Positions 29,903-39,049 of a stretch of DNA of 64,000 nt are shown here, one piece after another; positions within the stretch are counted from its first letter, which is position 1, and each line of letters begins with the position of its first letter. Under the pieces are notes generated by a model. The model saw only the letters and a program-made list of their open reading frames with translations. It made no database searches and was not told the DNA's origin. Made by a program: the position numbers and the translations under genes. Source of the stretch: Micromonospora musae (lineage in GTDB: Bacteria > Actinomycetota > Actinomycetes > Mycobacteriales > Micromonosporaceae); NCBI RefSeq assembly GCF_003626635.1, contig NZ_RAZT01000002.1, positions 558,001 through 622,000 of the forward strand, given 5' to 3'.

Positions 29903-31945
29903 GTGCGCACAGTACGCCGTATCGCGATCGCGGCCCTTGCGGTGGCGACCGTGACGACCGGGCTCGCGGCGCCCGCCGCAGCGAAGCCGCGTCCGGACCG
30001 GACGTTCGACCTGCAGGCTCACCGGGGCGGCCTCGGGCTGCGGGTGGAGAACACGCTCGCCTCGTTCGGCAACGCCCTCCAGCTCGGGGTCAGCACCCTC
30101 GAACTGGACGTGCAGATCACCGAGGACGGGCAGGCCGTGGTGACCCACGACCGGAAGATCAGCGGCGCGAAGTGCGTCGACACCGCCCCGGTGACGCCCG
30201 GCGACCCGGAATTCCCCTACGCCGGCAAGTACGTCAACACGCTCACCCTGGCCCAGGTGCGCACCCTGGACTGCGGCTCGAAGACGCTGGCCGACAAGCC
30301 CGGCCAGCTCGCCGTGCCGGGCGCCCGGATGCCGCTGCTACGCGAGGTCTTCGACCTGGTCAAGCGGTACGACGCTGACGACGTGAAGCTCAACGTGGAG
30401 ACCAAGGTGGAGGCCGGCGCGCCGACCGAGACCGCGCCTCGGGAGCAGTTCGTGCAGGTTACCGCGGCCGAGATCCGCCGCGCCGGCCTGCTCAAGCAGG
30501 TGACGATCCAGAGCTTCGACTGGGGCGCGCTGATGCGGATGCGTCAGGTCGAGCCGCGGCTGCCGCTGGTGGCGCTCACCAACTACGACTTCCTCCAGAC
30601 CGGTCAGCCGGGCGCCTCGCCGTGGCTGGGCGGCCTCGACATCGACACCTTCGGCGGCGACCCGATCAAGGCGATCCGCAGCTTCGGCGCGACGGCGTTC
30701 TCGCCCGTGCACGGCTTCCCGCAGAACGGCATGGTCACCGACCCCGACTACAAGCCGTACGTCACGAAGGAGATGGTGGCGCGGGCCCACCGCTACGGCA
30801 TCAAGGTGATCCCGTGGACGGTGGACGACGTGCCGACCATGGCGAAGCTCATCGACGACGGCGTGGACGGCCTCATCACCGACTACCCGGACCGGCTGCG
30901 CGGCCTGCTCGCGCAGCGCGGCTACCGGCTGCCGGAGGCGTACGCCTCGCCGTTCGACATCCAGGCGCACCGGGGCGGCCGGGCCACCCGACCGGAGAAC
31001 ACCCTGCCGGCCTTCGCCAACGCCCTGGCGAACAAGGCGATCTCGACGCTGGAGCTCGACACCGGCGTCACCTCCGACGGCAAGCTCGTCGTGCTGCACG
31101 ACCGCGCCATCAACGGCTCGCACTGCGTCGACACCGCCCCGGCCCGCCCGGGCGACCCGAAGTTCCCGTACGTCGGCAAGCTGGTGCACGAGCTGACCCT
31201 CGCGCAGATCAAGACGATCGACTGCGGCACGAAGATCCTGCCCGAGCTGCCGGAGCAGGTGCCCGCCCCGGGCGCCCGCATCCCCACCCTCGACGAGGTC
31301 TTCGCGCTGGTGAAGCGGAGCGGCCGGGACGACGTCCGGATGAACATCGAGACCAAGATCAGCCCGGTGGTGGACGACACCGAGCCGTACCGCAGCTTCA
31401 CCCGCAAGCTGGTGACGGCGATCGAGCAGGCCCGGTTCGTCGACCGCGTCACCATCCAGTCCTTCGACTGGCGGACCATCACCTACGCCCGGCAGCTGAA
31501 CAAGCGCGTCGAGACGGTCGCGCTGGTCTGGCAGTACGGCCCCGCCGAGTGCACCAGCCTCGCCGACGAGTGCTCGCTGCAGGCGGTGTACGGCAACCCG
31601 AAGGTCAAGAGCCCGTGGACCGCGGGGCTGGACTGGTGGAAGTACCAGGACCTGGGCGAGCTGACCCGGGCCGTCGGCGCCGGCACGGTGTCGGCCAACT
31701 GGCAGGTGCACGACCCGGCCCAGGGCACCGTGGCCTCGGCCGACTGGTACCTGCGCGAGAACCCGGCGTACTTCCACGGACCGGACGTGCGGACCCTGCA
31801 GAACCGCGACGGGCTGAAGGTGATCCCGTACACCATCGACGACGCCTCGGTGATGCAGCGCGTCATCGAGCTCGGCGTGGACGGCATCATCACCGACGAC
31901 CCGCAGCTGCTGGTCGGCGTCGCGGTCCGCAACGGCCTGCGCTGA
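29903..31945 (+). CDS. secreted glycerophosphodiester phosphodiesterase, two tandem domains
   Basis: 680 residues from GTG 29903, with GGAGGAG upstream. A signal peptide (IAIAALAVATVTTGLAAPAAA) ends near 27. Two full GDPD barrels follow: domain 1 from residue 35 (FDLQAHRGGLGLRVENTLAS, LELDVQITEDGQAVVTHDR, IPWTVDD, GLITDYPDRLR) and domain 2 from 351 (FDIQAHRGGRATRPENTLPA, LELDTGVTSDGKLVVLHDRA, IPYTIDD, GIITDDPQLL). Catalytic HR-E-D-H sets are present in both, so both may be active, though in domain 2 the metal-binding ELDV becomes ELDT. Both carry a matching Cys pair (KCVDTAP/HCVDTAP and LDCGSK/IDCGTK). It likely releases glycerol phosphate from teichoic acid or phospholipid debris outside the cell. 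Confidence 0.93.
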   Translation: MRTVRRIAIAALAVATVTTGLAAPAAAKPRPDRTFDLQAHRGGLGLRVENTLASFGNALQLGVSTLELDVQITEDGQAVVTHDRKISGAKCVDTAPVTPGDPEFPYAGKYVNTLTLAQVRTLDCGSKTLADKPGQLAVPGARMPLLREVFDLVKRYDADDVKLNVETKVEAGAPTETAPREQFVQVTAAEIRRAGLLKQVTIQSFDWGALMRMRQVEPRLPLVALTNYDFLQTGQPGASPWLGGLDIDTFGGDPIKAIRSFGATAFSPVHGFPQNGMVTDPDYKPYVTKEMVARAHRYGIKVIPWTVDDVPTMAKLIDDGVDGLITDYPDRLRGLLAQRGYRLPEAYASPFDIQAHRGGRATRPENTLPAFANALANKAISTLELDTGVTSDGKLVVLHDRAINGSHCVDTAPARPGDPKFPYVGKLVHELTLAQIKTIDCGTKILPELPEQVPAPGARIPTLDEVFALVKRSGRDDVRMNIETKISPVVDDTEPYRSFTRKLVTAIEQARFVDRVTIQSFDWRTITYARQLNKRVETVALVWQYGPAECTSLADECSLQAVYGNPKVKSPWTAGLDWWKYQDLGELTRAVGAGTVSANWQVHDPAQGTVASADWYLRENPAYFHGPDVRTLQNRDGLKVIPYTIDDASVMQRVIELGVDGIITDDPQLLVGVAVRNGLR

Positions 31946-31952
31946 GTACCCC

Positions 31953-31982
31953 GCCGGTGGTGCCCACCCGGGCACCACCGGC
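31953..31982 (+). terminator. stem-loop after the GDPD gene
   Basis: GCCGGTGGTGCCC and GGGCACCACCGGC form a perfect 13-base stem around ACCC, seven bases after the stop. It has no T-run. Confidence 0.65.
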
Positions 31983-32135
31983 GCCGGTCCCACGGATTCC
32001 GGCCGTCGGCGTTACCTCTCCCCGGGCCTCGGGTAGTCGGTTGGGTCCCCGCCACGAGACCGAAACCGTGCCGTGGCCGAAACGCGGTAGCGGGGCGGGG
32101 GAGCGCACGACTCATCGCATCCTGAGGAGGACAAG

Positions 32136-32516
32136 ATGAGCACGCAGGCTGCATCCACGAGGCCGATGAACCGGCCGGCTTCGGACATCCAGAACCGCCA
32201 GGCCATGCAGGAGACGCCGACCCGTCCGATGCCGATGGTCAGCGACGGACATCGGGAGCCGATGCCGCAGACCGGCACCGAGACCAAGCAGGCGTTCCTG
32301 ACCACCGAGTTCTGGATCTACGCCGTGGTGATGGCGGGTGTGGTGATCGCCGCGTTCTGGGGTGGTTCGGACACCAACGGGCTGAACCTCAACAACCCCG
32401 TCCAGTCGTGGTGGATCCTCGCCGTTCTGACCGCCGCTTACCTGGTGAGCCGCGGCCTGTCGAAGGCCGGGTCGCCGAAGCGGTCGCTGAGCGAGCGGCG
32501 CACCGGTAGGCGCTGA
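32136..32516 (+). CDS. small membrane protein, two membrane segments
   Basis: 126 residues from ATG 32136, with GAGGAGG upstream. The N-terminal 50 residues are polar and Met/Pro/Gln-rich (SDIQNRQAMQETPTRPMPMV) and disordered. Two membrane helices follow: FWIYAVVMAGVVIAAFWGG and WWILAVLTAAYLVSRGL, with a short NGLNLNNPVQS loop and a basic tail SPKRSLSERRTGRR. Similar small proteins are common and uncharacterised in actinomycetes. It is monocistronic with its own terminator. Confidence 0.78.
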   Translation: MSTQAASTRPMNRPASDIQNRQAMQETPTRPMPMVSDGHREPMPQTGTETKQAFLTTEFWIYAVVMAGVVIAAFWGGSDTNGLNLNNPVQSWWILAVLTAAYLVSRGLSKAGSPKRSLSERRTGRR

Positions 32517-32529
32517 CGCCTCCTACGGA

Positions 32530-32567
32530 CGGCGGCCTCCAGGACCTGGTCCCGGAGGCCGCCGTTT
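32530..32567 (+). terminator. intrinsic terminator
   Basis: CGGCGGCCTCC pairs with GGAGGCCGCCG across a 13-base loop and TTT follows. It lies 14 bases after the membrane-protein stop and also faces the convergent spo0M gene. Confidence 0.8.
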
Positions 32568-32593
32568 CGCGCGTCGCGGTCGAGCGGGCGCGG

Positions 32594-33559
32594 TTACTCG
32601 TCGAAGCCGAAGTCCTCGCCGAGGTCGCCCTCGAACGCGTCCTCGATCATCTCCCCCGCGATCATCCCGCCGGCGACGCCGAGCGCACCGGCGGCGAGCA
32701 TCCCGCCCATGCCGGGTCCGCGCCCGCGGCCGTGCCCGTGGTGACCGACCGGGCCGGGCCCGAAGCCACCGGCGTGCATGCTGCCGTAGCGCGAGGTCGT
32801 CTCACGCAGCCAGCCGTCGACGACCTGCTGCCAGTCGAGCCGGTCGGCGTCGGCGTGCGCGACCTGGTAGCGGCCGTAGCTGTCCTGCCCGGAGCTGAGG
32901 AAGCCGCCCCGCTTGTCACACTCCAGCACCACGTCGACGCCGTACTGGTTGGTCACGAAGGTCAGCTCGACCTCGCGGACCGTCTGCGCGTACTGCGGGG
33001 AGGCGAAGAACTCGATCTCCTGGTAGAACGGCAGCGTCTGCTGCACGCCGTAGATCTGGCCGCGCTCCAGGTCGGCGTTCTTGAACTGGAACCCGAGGCG
33101 CTGGAACGCGTCGAGGATCCGCTCGTGCACCGGCAGCGGGTGCACCGCGACGTGGTCCAGGTCGCTCTTGTCCACCGCGCGGGCGATCGCCAGCTCGGTA
33201 CGCAGACCCATCGTCATGCCGCGCAGCCGCTGGCCGTAGACGTCGGTGATCGGCGTCTCCCACGGCACCGGCAGCTGGAACGGGATCGCGAGCTGCTGCT
33301 TCGGCGCCAACTCCAGCGGGCCGCTGACCACCATGCGGTGGAACTCGACGGTGCCCGCGTACTCGGTGTCGTGCCCCTCGATCTCGACCCGGGTGACGAG
33401 GCTGAGCACCACCTGCTCGATGTTCGCCTGCGTCTCCCCGCCGACCAGGTTGACCTGCCCGTCCAGGCTCAGACCGGGGCGGGTGTTCGGGTTGGTCAGC
33501 ACCGTGTCGACGCTGGGGCCGCCCACACCGAACGCGCTCATCATCTTCTTGAAGACCAT
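32594..33559 (-). CDS. Spo0M-type sporulation-control protein
   Basis: 321 residues from ATG 33559, with GGGAG five bases upstream. The arrestin-like Spo0M fold is clear: MVFKKMMSAFGVGGPSVDTV, LSLDGQVNLVGGETQANIEQ, VVLSLVTRVE, VEFHRMVVSGPLELAP, QQLAIPFQLPVPWETPITDV, GLRTELAIARAVDKSDLDHV. A middle domain (VHERILDAFQRLGFQFKNAD, LPFYQEIEFFASPQYA) precedes a His/Gly-rich linker and a short hydrophobic-acidic tail (MLAAGALGVAGGMIAGEMIE). In Bacillus, Spo0M affects sporulation; in actinomycetes the role is not settled. Confidence 0.9.
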   Translation of the reverse strand: MVFKKMMSAFGVGGPSVDTVLTNPNTRPGLSLDGQVNLVGGETQANIEQVVLSLVTRVEIEGHDTEYAGTVEFHRMVVSGPLELAPKQQLAIPFQLPVPWETPITDVYGQRLRGMTMGLRTELAIARAVDKSDLDHVAVHPLPVHERILDAFQRLGFQFKNADLERGQIYGVQQTLPFYQEIEFFASPQYAQTVREVELTFVTNQYGVDVVLECDKRGGFLSSGQDSYGRYQVAHADADRLDWQQVVDGWLRETTSRYGSMHAGGFGPGPVGHHGHGRGRGPGMGGMLAAGALGVAGGMIAGEMIEDAFEGDLGEDFGFDE

Positions 33560-33666
33560 CGGAACTCCCGTGCGACCGTCGAGGGCTCCACCGTGGAGCC
33601 GGACGTAGCTCGATCGCACCCTATCCAGAAGCCCTGTGAGGTCCCTGTGAAGCGAGGTCGGCGCGT

Positions 33667-34443
33667 CTAATCCGCGTCGACCACGACCAGCTCCCCGACC
33701 TGCTCGCCGATGGCGGCGCGGGCGTCGGCGGGCAGGCCGGAGTCGGTCACCAGGATGTCCGCCGCCTCCAGCGGGGCGATGGTGGCAATCCCGATCGTCT
33801 CCCACTTGGTGTGGTCGGCGAGCACCACCAGCCGGCGGGCCGAGCCGACGAGGCACCGGTTCACCCCCGCCTCGAGGAGGTTCGGCGTGGTGAAGCCGGT
33901 CCGCGGGCTCATCCCGTGCACACCGAGGAAGAGCAGGTCGACGTTGAGCGAGGCGATCGCCGACTCGGCCACCGGACCGGTGAGCGCGTCGGACGGCGTA
34001 CGGATCCCGCCGGTCAGCACCACCGTCTGGTCGGGGCGGGGCTCCTGGTAGAGCGCGTCGGCCACCGGGATCGAGTTGGTCACCACGGTGAGGCCGCGTA
34101 CCTCGGCGAGCAGCCGGGCCAGCGCGGCGGTGGTCGTACCGGCGGAGAGGGCGACGGCCATGCCCGGCTCGACGAGGGTGGCCGCCCGTCGGGCGATGGC
34201 CCGCTTCTCCGCCTGCTGGCGGATCGACTTCGCGGCGAACCCCGGCTCGTCGGCCGAGCCCGGGCCGGCCAGCGTCGCGCCGCCGTGCACCTTGTCCACC
34301 AGGCCGCGTTCGGCCAGCACCTCCAGGTCCCGCCGGATGGTCATGTCCGACACGCCGAACCGGCTCACCAGCTGGCTCACCCGCACGCCGCCGGACTGCC
34401 GGATCAGATCGAGGATGGCGCTCTGCCGTTGCTGGGCGAGCAT
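33667..34443 (-). CDS. DeoR-family repressor of the galactoside locus
   Basis: 258 residues from ATG 34443, with AAGGAGG six bases upstream. The N-terminal DeoR helix-turn-helix (QRQSAILDLIRQSGGVRVSQ, SRFGVSDMTIRRDLEVLAER) is followed by the sugar-phosphate-binding DeoRC domain (ALSAGTTTAALARLL, VVTNSIPVADAL, VVLTGGIRTPSDALTG, FLGVHGMSPRTGFTT, VVLADHTKWE). The effector should be a phosphorylated sugar. It follows the GH42 gene on the same strand with a 27-base gap and is the natural regulator of both divergent arms; candidate operators are noted at 36492-36580. Confidence 0.9.
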   Translation of the reverse strand: MLAQQRQSAILDLIRQSGGVRVSQLVSRFGVSDMTIRRDLEVLAERGLVDKVHGGATLAGPGSADEPGFAAKSIRQQAEKRAIARRAATLVEPGMAVALSAGTTTAALARLLAEVRGLTVVTNSIPVADALYQEPRPDQTVVLTGGIRTPSDALTGPVAESAIASLNVDLLFLGVHGMSPRTGFTTPNLLEAGVNRCLVGSARRLVVLADHTKWETIGIATIAPLEAADILVTDSGLPADARAAIGEQVGELVVVDAD

Positions 34444-34470
34444 GGTCAACCTCCTTCGGCCAGCCGTGGT

Positions 34471-36474
34471 TCAGTCCGTCGTGGCGGCGCTGTCCTCCCG
34501 GACCACCGCGACCTCGCCGGCCGGCACCACCAGCGCACCGTCGCACCGTAGCCCGGTCAGCAGGTCCACGCCGGTGACGGAGAGCCGCGCCGCGTCGTCA
34601 GTGTGGTTGAGGACGAAGAGCCAGCTGCGCTCGCCGTCGCGGCGGCGGACCACCTCGACACCGGCCGGCGCCGCGACGGCCGGCCGGACGCCTGACTCGG
34701 CCACCAGTCGGGCGACCAGCCGGTCGGTGGCCGGCTGGTCGAGCCGGGTGCCGACGTACCAGGCGGCGCCCGCGCCGACCGGGTGCCGGGTCACCGCGGC
34801 CACACCGGGCAGCGGCCCGTCGGCGTACGAGGCGAGCACCTCGGCGCCCTCCGGGTGCAGCCACTCCGTCCACACGTCGGCGGTGCTGCCGTCGTCGAGC
34901 CGGACCCGCTCCCCCTCGGGCAGCGGGAAGAACTCCTCGGTCCGCACGCCGAGCAGCTCGCGGAACGCCCCCGGGTAGCCGCCCAGCCGGATGTGGTCGT
35001 TCTCGTCGACGATGCCGCTGAAGTAGGTGACCAGGGCGGTGCCGCCGGACTCGACGAACCGGCGCAGCACGGCGGTGTCGGCGTCCCGGGTCAGGTAGAG
35101 CGTGGGCACCAGGACCAGCCGGTAGCGGTCCAGGTCGGCCGAGGGGGGTACGACGTCGGCCGTGATCCCGGCCCGCCAGAGCGAGTCGTAGAGGGCGGTC
35201 ATCCGGTCGGCGTACGTGACGTCGACGCTGGGGTGCGAATCGAGCTCGACGCCCCACCACGCCTCGTAGTCGAAGAGGATCGCCACCTCGGCGTCGACCC
35301 GGCTGCCCCGGATCTCGGCGAGCGTCCCGAGGTCGGCGCCGAGCCGGCAGACCTCGCGGAACACCTTGGTCTCCGGTCCGGCGTGCGGCACCAACGCGGA
35401 GTGGAACTTCTCCGCGCCCGCCCGGGAGGCCCGCCACTGGAAGAAGAGCAGCCCGTCGGCGCCCCGGGCCACGTGCGCCAGGCTGTTGCGGCGCAGCTGG
35501 CCGGGGGTCTTGGCGATGTTGCGCGGCTGCCAGTTCACCGCGCTGGTGGAGTGCTCCATGAGCAGCCAGGGGTCTCCCCCGGCGACACCGCGGGTGTGGT
35601 CGGCGGCGAGCGCCAGCCCGACGTGCGCCCGCGGGTCGGCGGCGGTCAGGTAGTGGTCGTTGGCGACGAGATCCACGTCGGCGGCCCACGAGTGGTAGTC
35701 GAGGTACTTGACGCCCGTGCCGATCATGAAGTTCGTGGTGACGGGCCGCTGGACCAGCCGGCCGAGCACTTCCCGCTCGGCGCGCAGTTGGGCGCGCTGC
35801 TCGTCGGAGGAGAAGCGCAGGAAGTCCAGCTGCTGGGTGGGGTTGGCGAAGGTCGGCGCGCTGCGCGGCGGGTTGATCTCGGCCCAGTCGCCGTACCGCT
35901 GGCTCCAGAAGGCGGTGCCCCAGGCGGCGTTGAGCCCGTCCAGGTCGCCGTAGCGCTCCCGCAGCCAGCTCCGGAACGCCTCGGCGCTGACGTCGCAGTA
36001 GCAGTGCACGTTGTGGCAGCCGAGCTCGTTCGAGACGTGCCACATGACCACGGCGGGGTGCTCCGCGTACCGGGTGGCGACGGCCTCCACCAGCGCGAGT
36101 GAGCGCTCGCGGAAGATCGGGGAGCTGGGGCAGTACGCCTGCCGCCCACCCGGCCAGAGAATGGCGCCGTCGGCCCGGCGGGGCAGCGTCTCCGGGTGCG
36201 CGTGGGCCAGCCACGGGGGTGGGCTCGCGGTGGCGGTGGCCAGGTCGACGTCGACACCGCCGTCGTGCAGCAGGTCGAGGACGCGGTCGAGCCAGCCGAA
36301 CTCGTACCGCCCGGGGGTCGGTTCGAGCAGGGCCCAGGAGAAGATCCCGACCGAGACCAGGTTGACCCCGGCCCGGCGCATCAGTTGGACGTCCTCGGCC
36401 CAGGTCTCCTCCGGCCACTGCTCGGGGTTGTAGTCGCCGCCGAAGAAGATCCGGTCGCCCTGCCATCGCCGCAT
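34471..36474 (-). CDS. beta-galactosidase, GH42
   Basis: 667 residues from ATG 36474, the usual family length. GH42 features: FGGDYNPEQWPEETWAEDVQ, LEPTPGRYEFGWLDRVLDLL, acid/base E150 in VSNELGCHNVHCYC with the metal-type cysteine cluster, and nucleophile E307 in PWLLMEHSTSAVNW. The trimerisation domain (LFDYEAWWGVEL, RLVLVPTLYLTRD) and a C-terminal beta domain (RSWLFVLNHTDDAARL) follow. No signal peptide, so it acts in the cytoplasm on imported galactosides. It is divergent from the sugar ABC operon and co-directional with the DeoR gene. Confidence 0.94.
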   Translation of the reverse strand: MRRWQGDRIFFGGDYNPEQWPEETWAEDVQLMRRAGVNLVSVGIFSWALLEPTPGRYEFGWLDRVLDLLHDGGVDVDLATATASPPPWLAHAHPETLPRRADGAILWPGGRQAYCPSSPIFRERSLALVEAVATRYAEHPAVVMWHVSNELGCHNVHCYCDVSAEAFRSWLRERYGDLDGLNAAWGTAFWSQRYGDWAEINPPRSAPTFANPTQQLDFLRFSSDEQRAQLRAEREVLGRLVQRPVTTNFMIGTGVKYLDYHSWAADVDLVANDHYLTAADPRAHVGLALAADHTRGVAGGDPWLLMEHSTSAVNWQPRNIAKTPGQLRRNSLAHVARGADGLLFFQWRASRAGAEKFHSALVPHAGPETKVFREVCRLGADLGTLAEIRGSRVDAEVAILFDYEAWWGVELDSHPSVDVTYADRMTALYDSLWRAGITADVVPPSADLDRYRLVLVPTLYLTRDADTAVLRRFVESGGTALVTYFSGIVDENDHIRLGGYPGAFRELLGVRTEEFFPLPEGERVRLDDGSTADVWTEWLHPEGAEVLASYADGPLPGVAAVTRHPVGAGAAWYVGTRLDQPATDRLVARLVAESGVRPAVAAPAGVEVVRRRDGERSWLFVLNHTDDAARLSVTGVDLLTGLRCDGALVVPAGEVAVVREDSAATTD

Positions 36475-36491
36475 GGCAGCAGAGCGTGCCC

Positions 36492-36580
36492 TTATCGATC
36501 GGTCAAGTCAACAGATTCCAACATAGAAACATTTCCAACGTTTACCTGATAACAGCCCCGTCACGACTGAGTTATCGATC
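36492..36580. promoter_or_regulatory. candidate operators between the divergent galactoside transcripts
   Basis: Two identical TTATCGATC nonamers lie at 36492-36500 and 36572-36580, and two TTCCAAC heptamers in direct orientation at 36516-36522 and 36533-36539. DeoR proteins often bind direct repeats and loop DNA. The segment is also unusually A/T-rich. Which element is the real operator is not known. Confidence 0.4.
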
Positions 36581-36593
36581 CCTTGCTGCCCTC

Positions 36594-36621
36594 TTGACAG
36601 CGGCGGCGGGGCGGGTAGCTT
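36594..36621 (+). promoter_or_regulatory. sigma70-type promoter of the sugar ABC operon
   Basis: TTGACA at 36594-36599, a 16-base spacer, and TAGCTT at 36616-36621. A consensus -35 and a good -10 at this spacing, about 125 bases before the substrate-binding protein start, make a convincing housekeeping promoter. Confidence 0.65.
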
Positions 36622-36745
36622 GAGGCGCCACTGGCAGTTCGTGTTCACCAATGTGGATTCGCGGTGGATCCAGTGTGCGATCACGAGCACCCACCCCACC
36701 CCCGACCCAAGGGCGCAGCGCACCTCTTCATCCGCAGGAGGAACC

Positions 36746-38074
36746 ATGTCCCGTCCCCGTACCCAGGCCGAATACCTGGCCAGACTCGTACCGTCCTCCG
36801 TCGCCGGCGTCAACCGCCGCACGCTGCTGGCCGGGGCGGCCGGCGCGGGCTCCCTGCTCGGCACGGGGCTGCTCGCCGGCTGCGGCGGCTCCGACTCCGG
36901 CGGGTCCGACGCCAAGACGGTGTCGATGGGCTCCAACGCGTCCGACCCGACGCCGAAGGACGTGCTCGCCAAGCTCTCGGGCGCCTTCAAGACCGCCTCG
37001 GGCGTCGAGGTCGCGATCAACACCGTCGACCACAACACGTTCCAGGAGAACATCAACAACTACCTGCAGGGCAAGCCGGACGACACCTTCACCTGGTTCG
37101 CCGGTTACCGCATGCGCTTCTTCGCCGAGCGCGGCCTGGCCGGCGACGTCTCCGACGTCTGGGGCAAGCTCTCCGGCTTCTCCGACGCCTTCAAGAAGGC
37201 CTCCACCGGCGACGACGGCAACCAGTACTTCGTGCCGTTCTCCTACTACCCGTGGGCGGTCTTCTACCGCAAGTCGGTCTGGCAGCAGCACGGCTACCAG
37301 GTGCCGAAGAGCCTCGACGAGCTGACCACGCTCTCGAACCAGATGAAGCGGGACGGCCTCGTACCGATCGCCTTCGCCGACAAGGACGGCTGGCCGGCGA
37401 TGGGCACCTTCGACATCCTGAACCTGCGGATCAACGGCTACCAGTTCCACATCGACCTGATGGCCGGCAAGGAGTCCTGGACCTCCGACAAGGTGAAGAA
37501 GGTCTTCGACACCTGGGCCGGGCTGCTGCCGCTGCACCAGCCGGACGCTCTGGGCCGCACCTGGCAGGAGGCCGCCCAGTCGCTGCAGCAGAAGAAGAGC
37601 GGCATGTACCTGCTCGGCCTCTTCGTCGCCCAGCAGTTCAACGCCGACGAGCAGGACGACATCGACTTCTTCACCTTCCCGGAGATCGACCCGGCGATCG
37701 GCGCCAAGGCGTTGGACGCCCCGATCGACGGCTACATGATGGCGCGCAAGCCGAAGTCCGAGGCGAACGCCAAGAAGCTGCTGGAGTACATCGGCGGCGT
37801 GGACGCGGCGAACATCGCCGTGAAGACGGACCCCGGCACCCTGGTCGCCAACACCGCCGCGGACACCAGCGGCTACAGCGCGCTGCAGAAGAAGGCGGCC
37901 GAGCTGGTCGGCTCGGCCACCGAGATCGCCCAGTTCCTCGACCGGGACACCCGCCCCGACTTCGCCTCGACGGTGATCATTCCCGCGCTCCAGCAGTTCA
38001 TCAAGGACCCGAAGGACATCGACGGGCTGACGAACAGCATCGAGAACCAGAAGAAGTCGATCTTCACGAGCTGA
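36746..38074 (+). CDS. ABC sugar transporter substrate-binding lipoprotein
   Basis: 442 residues from ATG 36746, with AGGAGGAA upstream. The signal has a twin-arginine motif (VNRRTLLAGAAGAG, R24-R25) and a lipobox GLLAGC with C46, so it is probably a Tat-exported lipoprotein. The mature part is a family 1 extracellular solute-binding protein (FTWFAGYRMRFFAERGLAGD, YFVPFSYYPWAVFYRKSVWQ, KSLDELTTLSNQMKRDGLVP, GMYLLGLFVAQQF). It delivers an alpha- or beta-galactoside to the permeases encoded downstream; the exact sugar is inferred from the flanking GH42 and GH36 genes. Confidence 0.92.
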   Translation: MSRPRTQAEYLARLVPSSVAGVNRRTLLAGAAGAGSLLGTGLLAGCGGSDSGGSDAKTVSMGSNASDPTPKDVLAKLSGAFKTASGVEVAINTVDHNTFQENINNYLQGKPDDTFTWFAGYRMRFFAERGLAGDVSDVWGKLSGFSDAFKKASTGDDGNQYFVPFSYYPWAVFYRKSVWQQHGYQVPKSLDELTTLSNQMKRDGLVPIAFADKDGWPAMGTFDILNLRINGYQFHIDLMAGKESWTSDKVKKVFDTWAGLLPLHQPDALGRTWQEAAQSLQQKKSGMYLLGLFVAQQFNADEQDDIDFFTFPEIDPAIGAKALDAPIDGYMMARKPKSEANAKKLLEYIGGVDAANIAVKTDPGTLVANTAADTSGYSALQKKAAELVGSATEIAQFLDRDTRPDFASTVIIPALQQFIKDPKDIDGLTNSIENQKKSIFTS

Positions 38075-38095
38075 CGGCGAGAGGGGGAGGACATC

Positions 38096-39049
38096 GTGTC
38101 CGACCTGCCCCTGATCCAAGCGGATCGCGCCGTGGAACCGCCGGCCGCGACCACCAACCGTGGTCGCGGCCGCCGGCTACGGCTCCTGTCCGGCACCGAC
38201 CGCGTGGTGATCACGCTGATGGTGCTCATTCCACTGCTGCTGGTCACCGCCCTGGTATGGCTGCCGGCGCTGGCCACCGTGGTGCTCTCCGGCACCGACT
38301 GGGACGGCATCGGCCCGCTGGCCGACATCGACTTCGTCGGCGGACGCAACTACGGCGACGTGCTGACCAACTACCCGCCCTTCGTCCCGGCCGTGCAGCA
38401 CAACCTGCTCTGGCTCGCAGTGCTCTTCCTGGTGGCCACCCCGTTCGGCATGTTCCTGGCCGTACTGCTCGACAAGGAGCTGCGCGGCAGCCGCTTCTAC
38501 CAGACCGCGCTCTACCTGCCGGTGGTGCTCTCACTGGCGCTCATCGGCTTCGTCTGGCAGCTCATCTACTCCCGCGACCAGGGCCTGCTCAACGCGGTGC
38601 TCGGCACCGACGTCGACTGGTACGGCGACCCGGGGGTGAACATCTGGGCGGTCATGCTCGCCTCCGGCTGGCGACACGTCGGCTACATCATGCTGCTCTA
38701 CCTGGCCGGGCTGAAGGGCGTGGACCCGTCGCTGCGCGAGGCCGCGGCCGTCGACGGCGCCTCGGAGGCGAAGAGCTTCTTCCGGGTGATCTTCCCGGTG
38801 CTGCGCCCCATCAACATCATCGTCCTGGTGGTCACCGTGATCGAGTCGCTGCGCGCGTTCGACCTGGTCTGGGTCGTCAACAAGGGACGCAACGGACTGG
38901 AGCTGCTCTCCGCCCTGGTCACCCAGAACGTGGTGGGCGAGGCGAGCCGGATCGGCTTCGGCTCCGCGCTGGCGACGATCATGCTGGTCGTGTCGCTGGT
39001 CTTCATCACCATCTACCTGGTCACCGTGATGCGGGGGGAGGACCGATGA
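38096..39049 (+). CDS. ABC sugar transporter permease (MalF type)
   Basis: 317 residues from GTG 38096, with GGGGGAGG upstream. Six membrane segments begin with VVITLMVLIPLLLVTALVWL. The cytoplasmic EAA loop, which docks on the ATPase, is SLREAAAVDGASEAKSFFRV. It lies 21 bases after the binding-protein gene and overlaps the next permease by ATGA. No ATPase gene follows, as in many actinobacterial sugar operons that share one MsiK-like ATPase. Confidence 0.92.
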   Translation: MSDLPLIQADRAVEPPAATTNRGRGRRLRLLSGTDRVVITLMVLIPLLLVTALVWLPALATVVLSGTDWDGIGPLADIDFVGGRNYGDVLTNYPPFVPAVQHNLLWLAVLFLVATPFGMFLAVLLDKELRGSRFYQTALYLPVVLSLALIGFVWQLIYSRDQGLLNAVLGTDVDWYGDPGVNIWAVMLASGWRHVGYIMLLYLAGLKGVDPSLREAAAVDGASEAKSFFRVIFPVLRPINIIVLVVTVIESLRAFDLVWVVNKGRNGLELLSALVTQNVVGEASRIGFGSALATIMLVVSLVFITIYLVTVMRGEDR

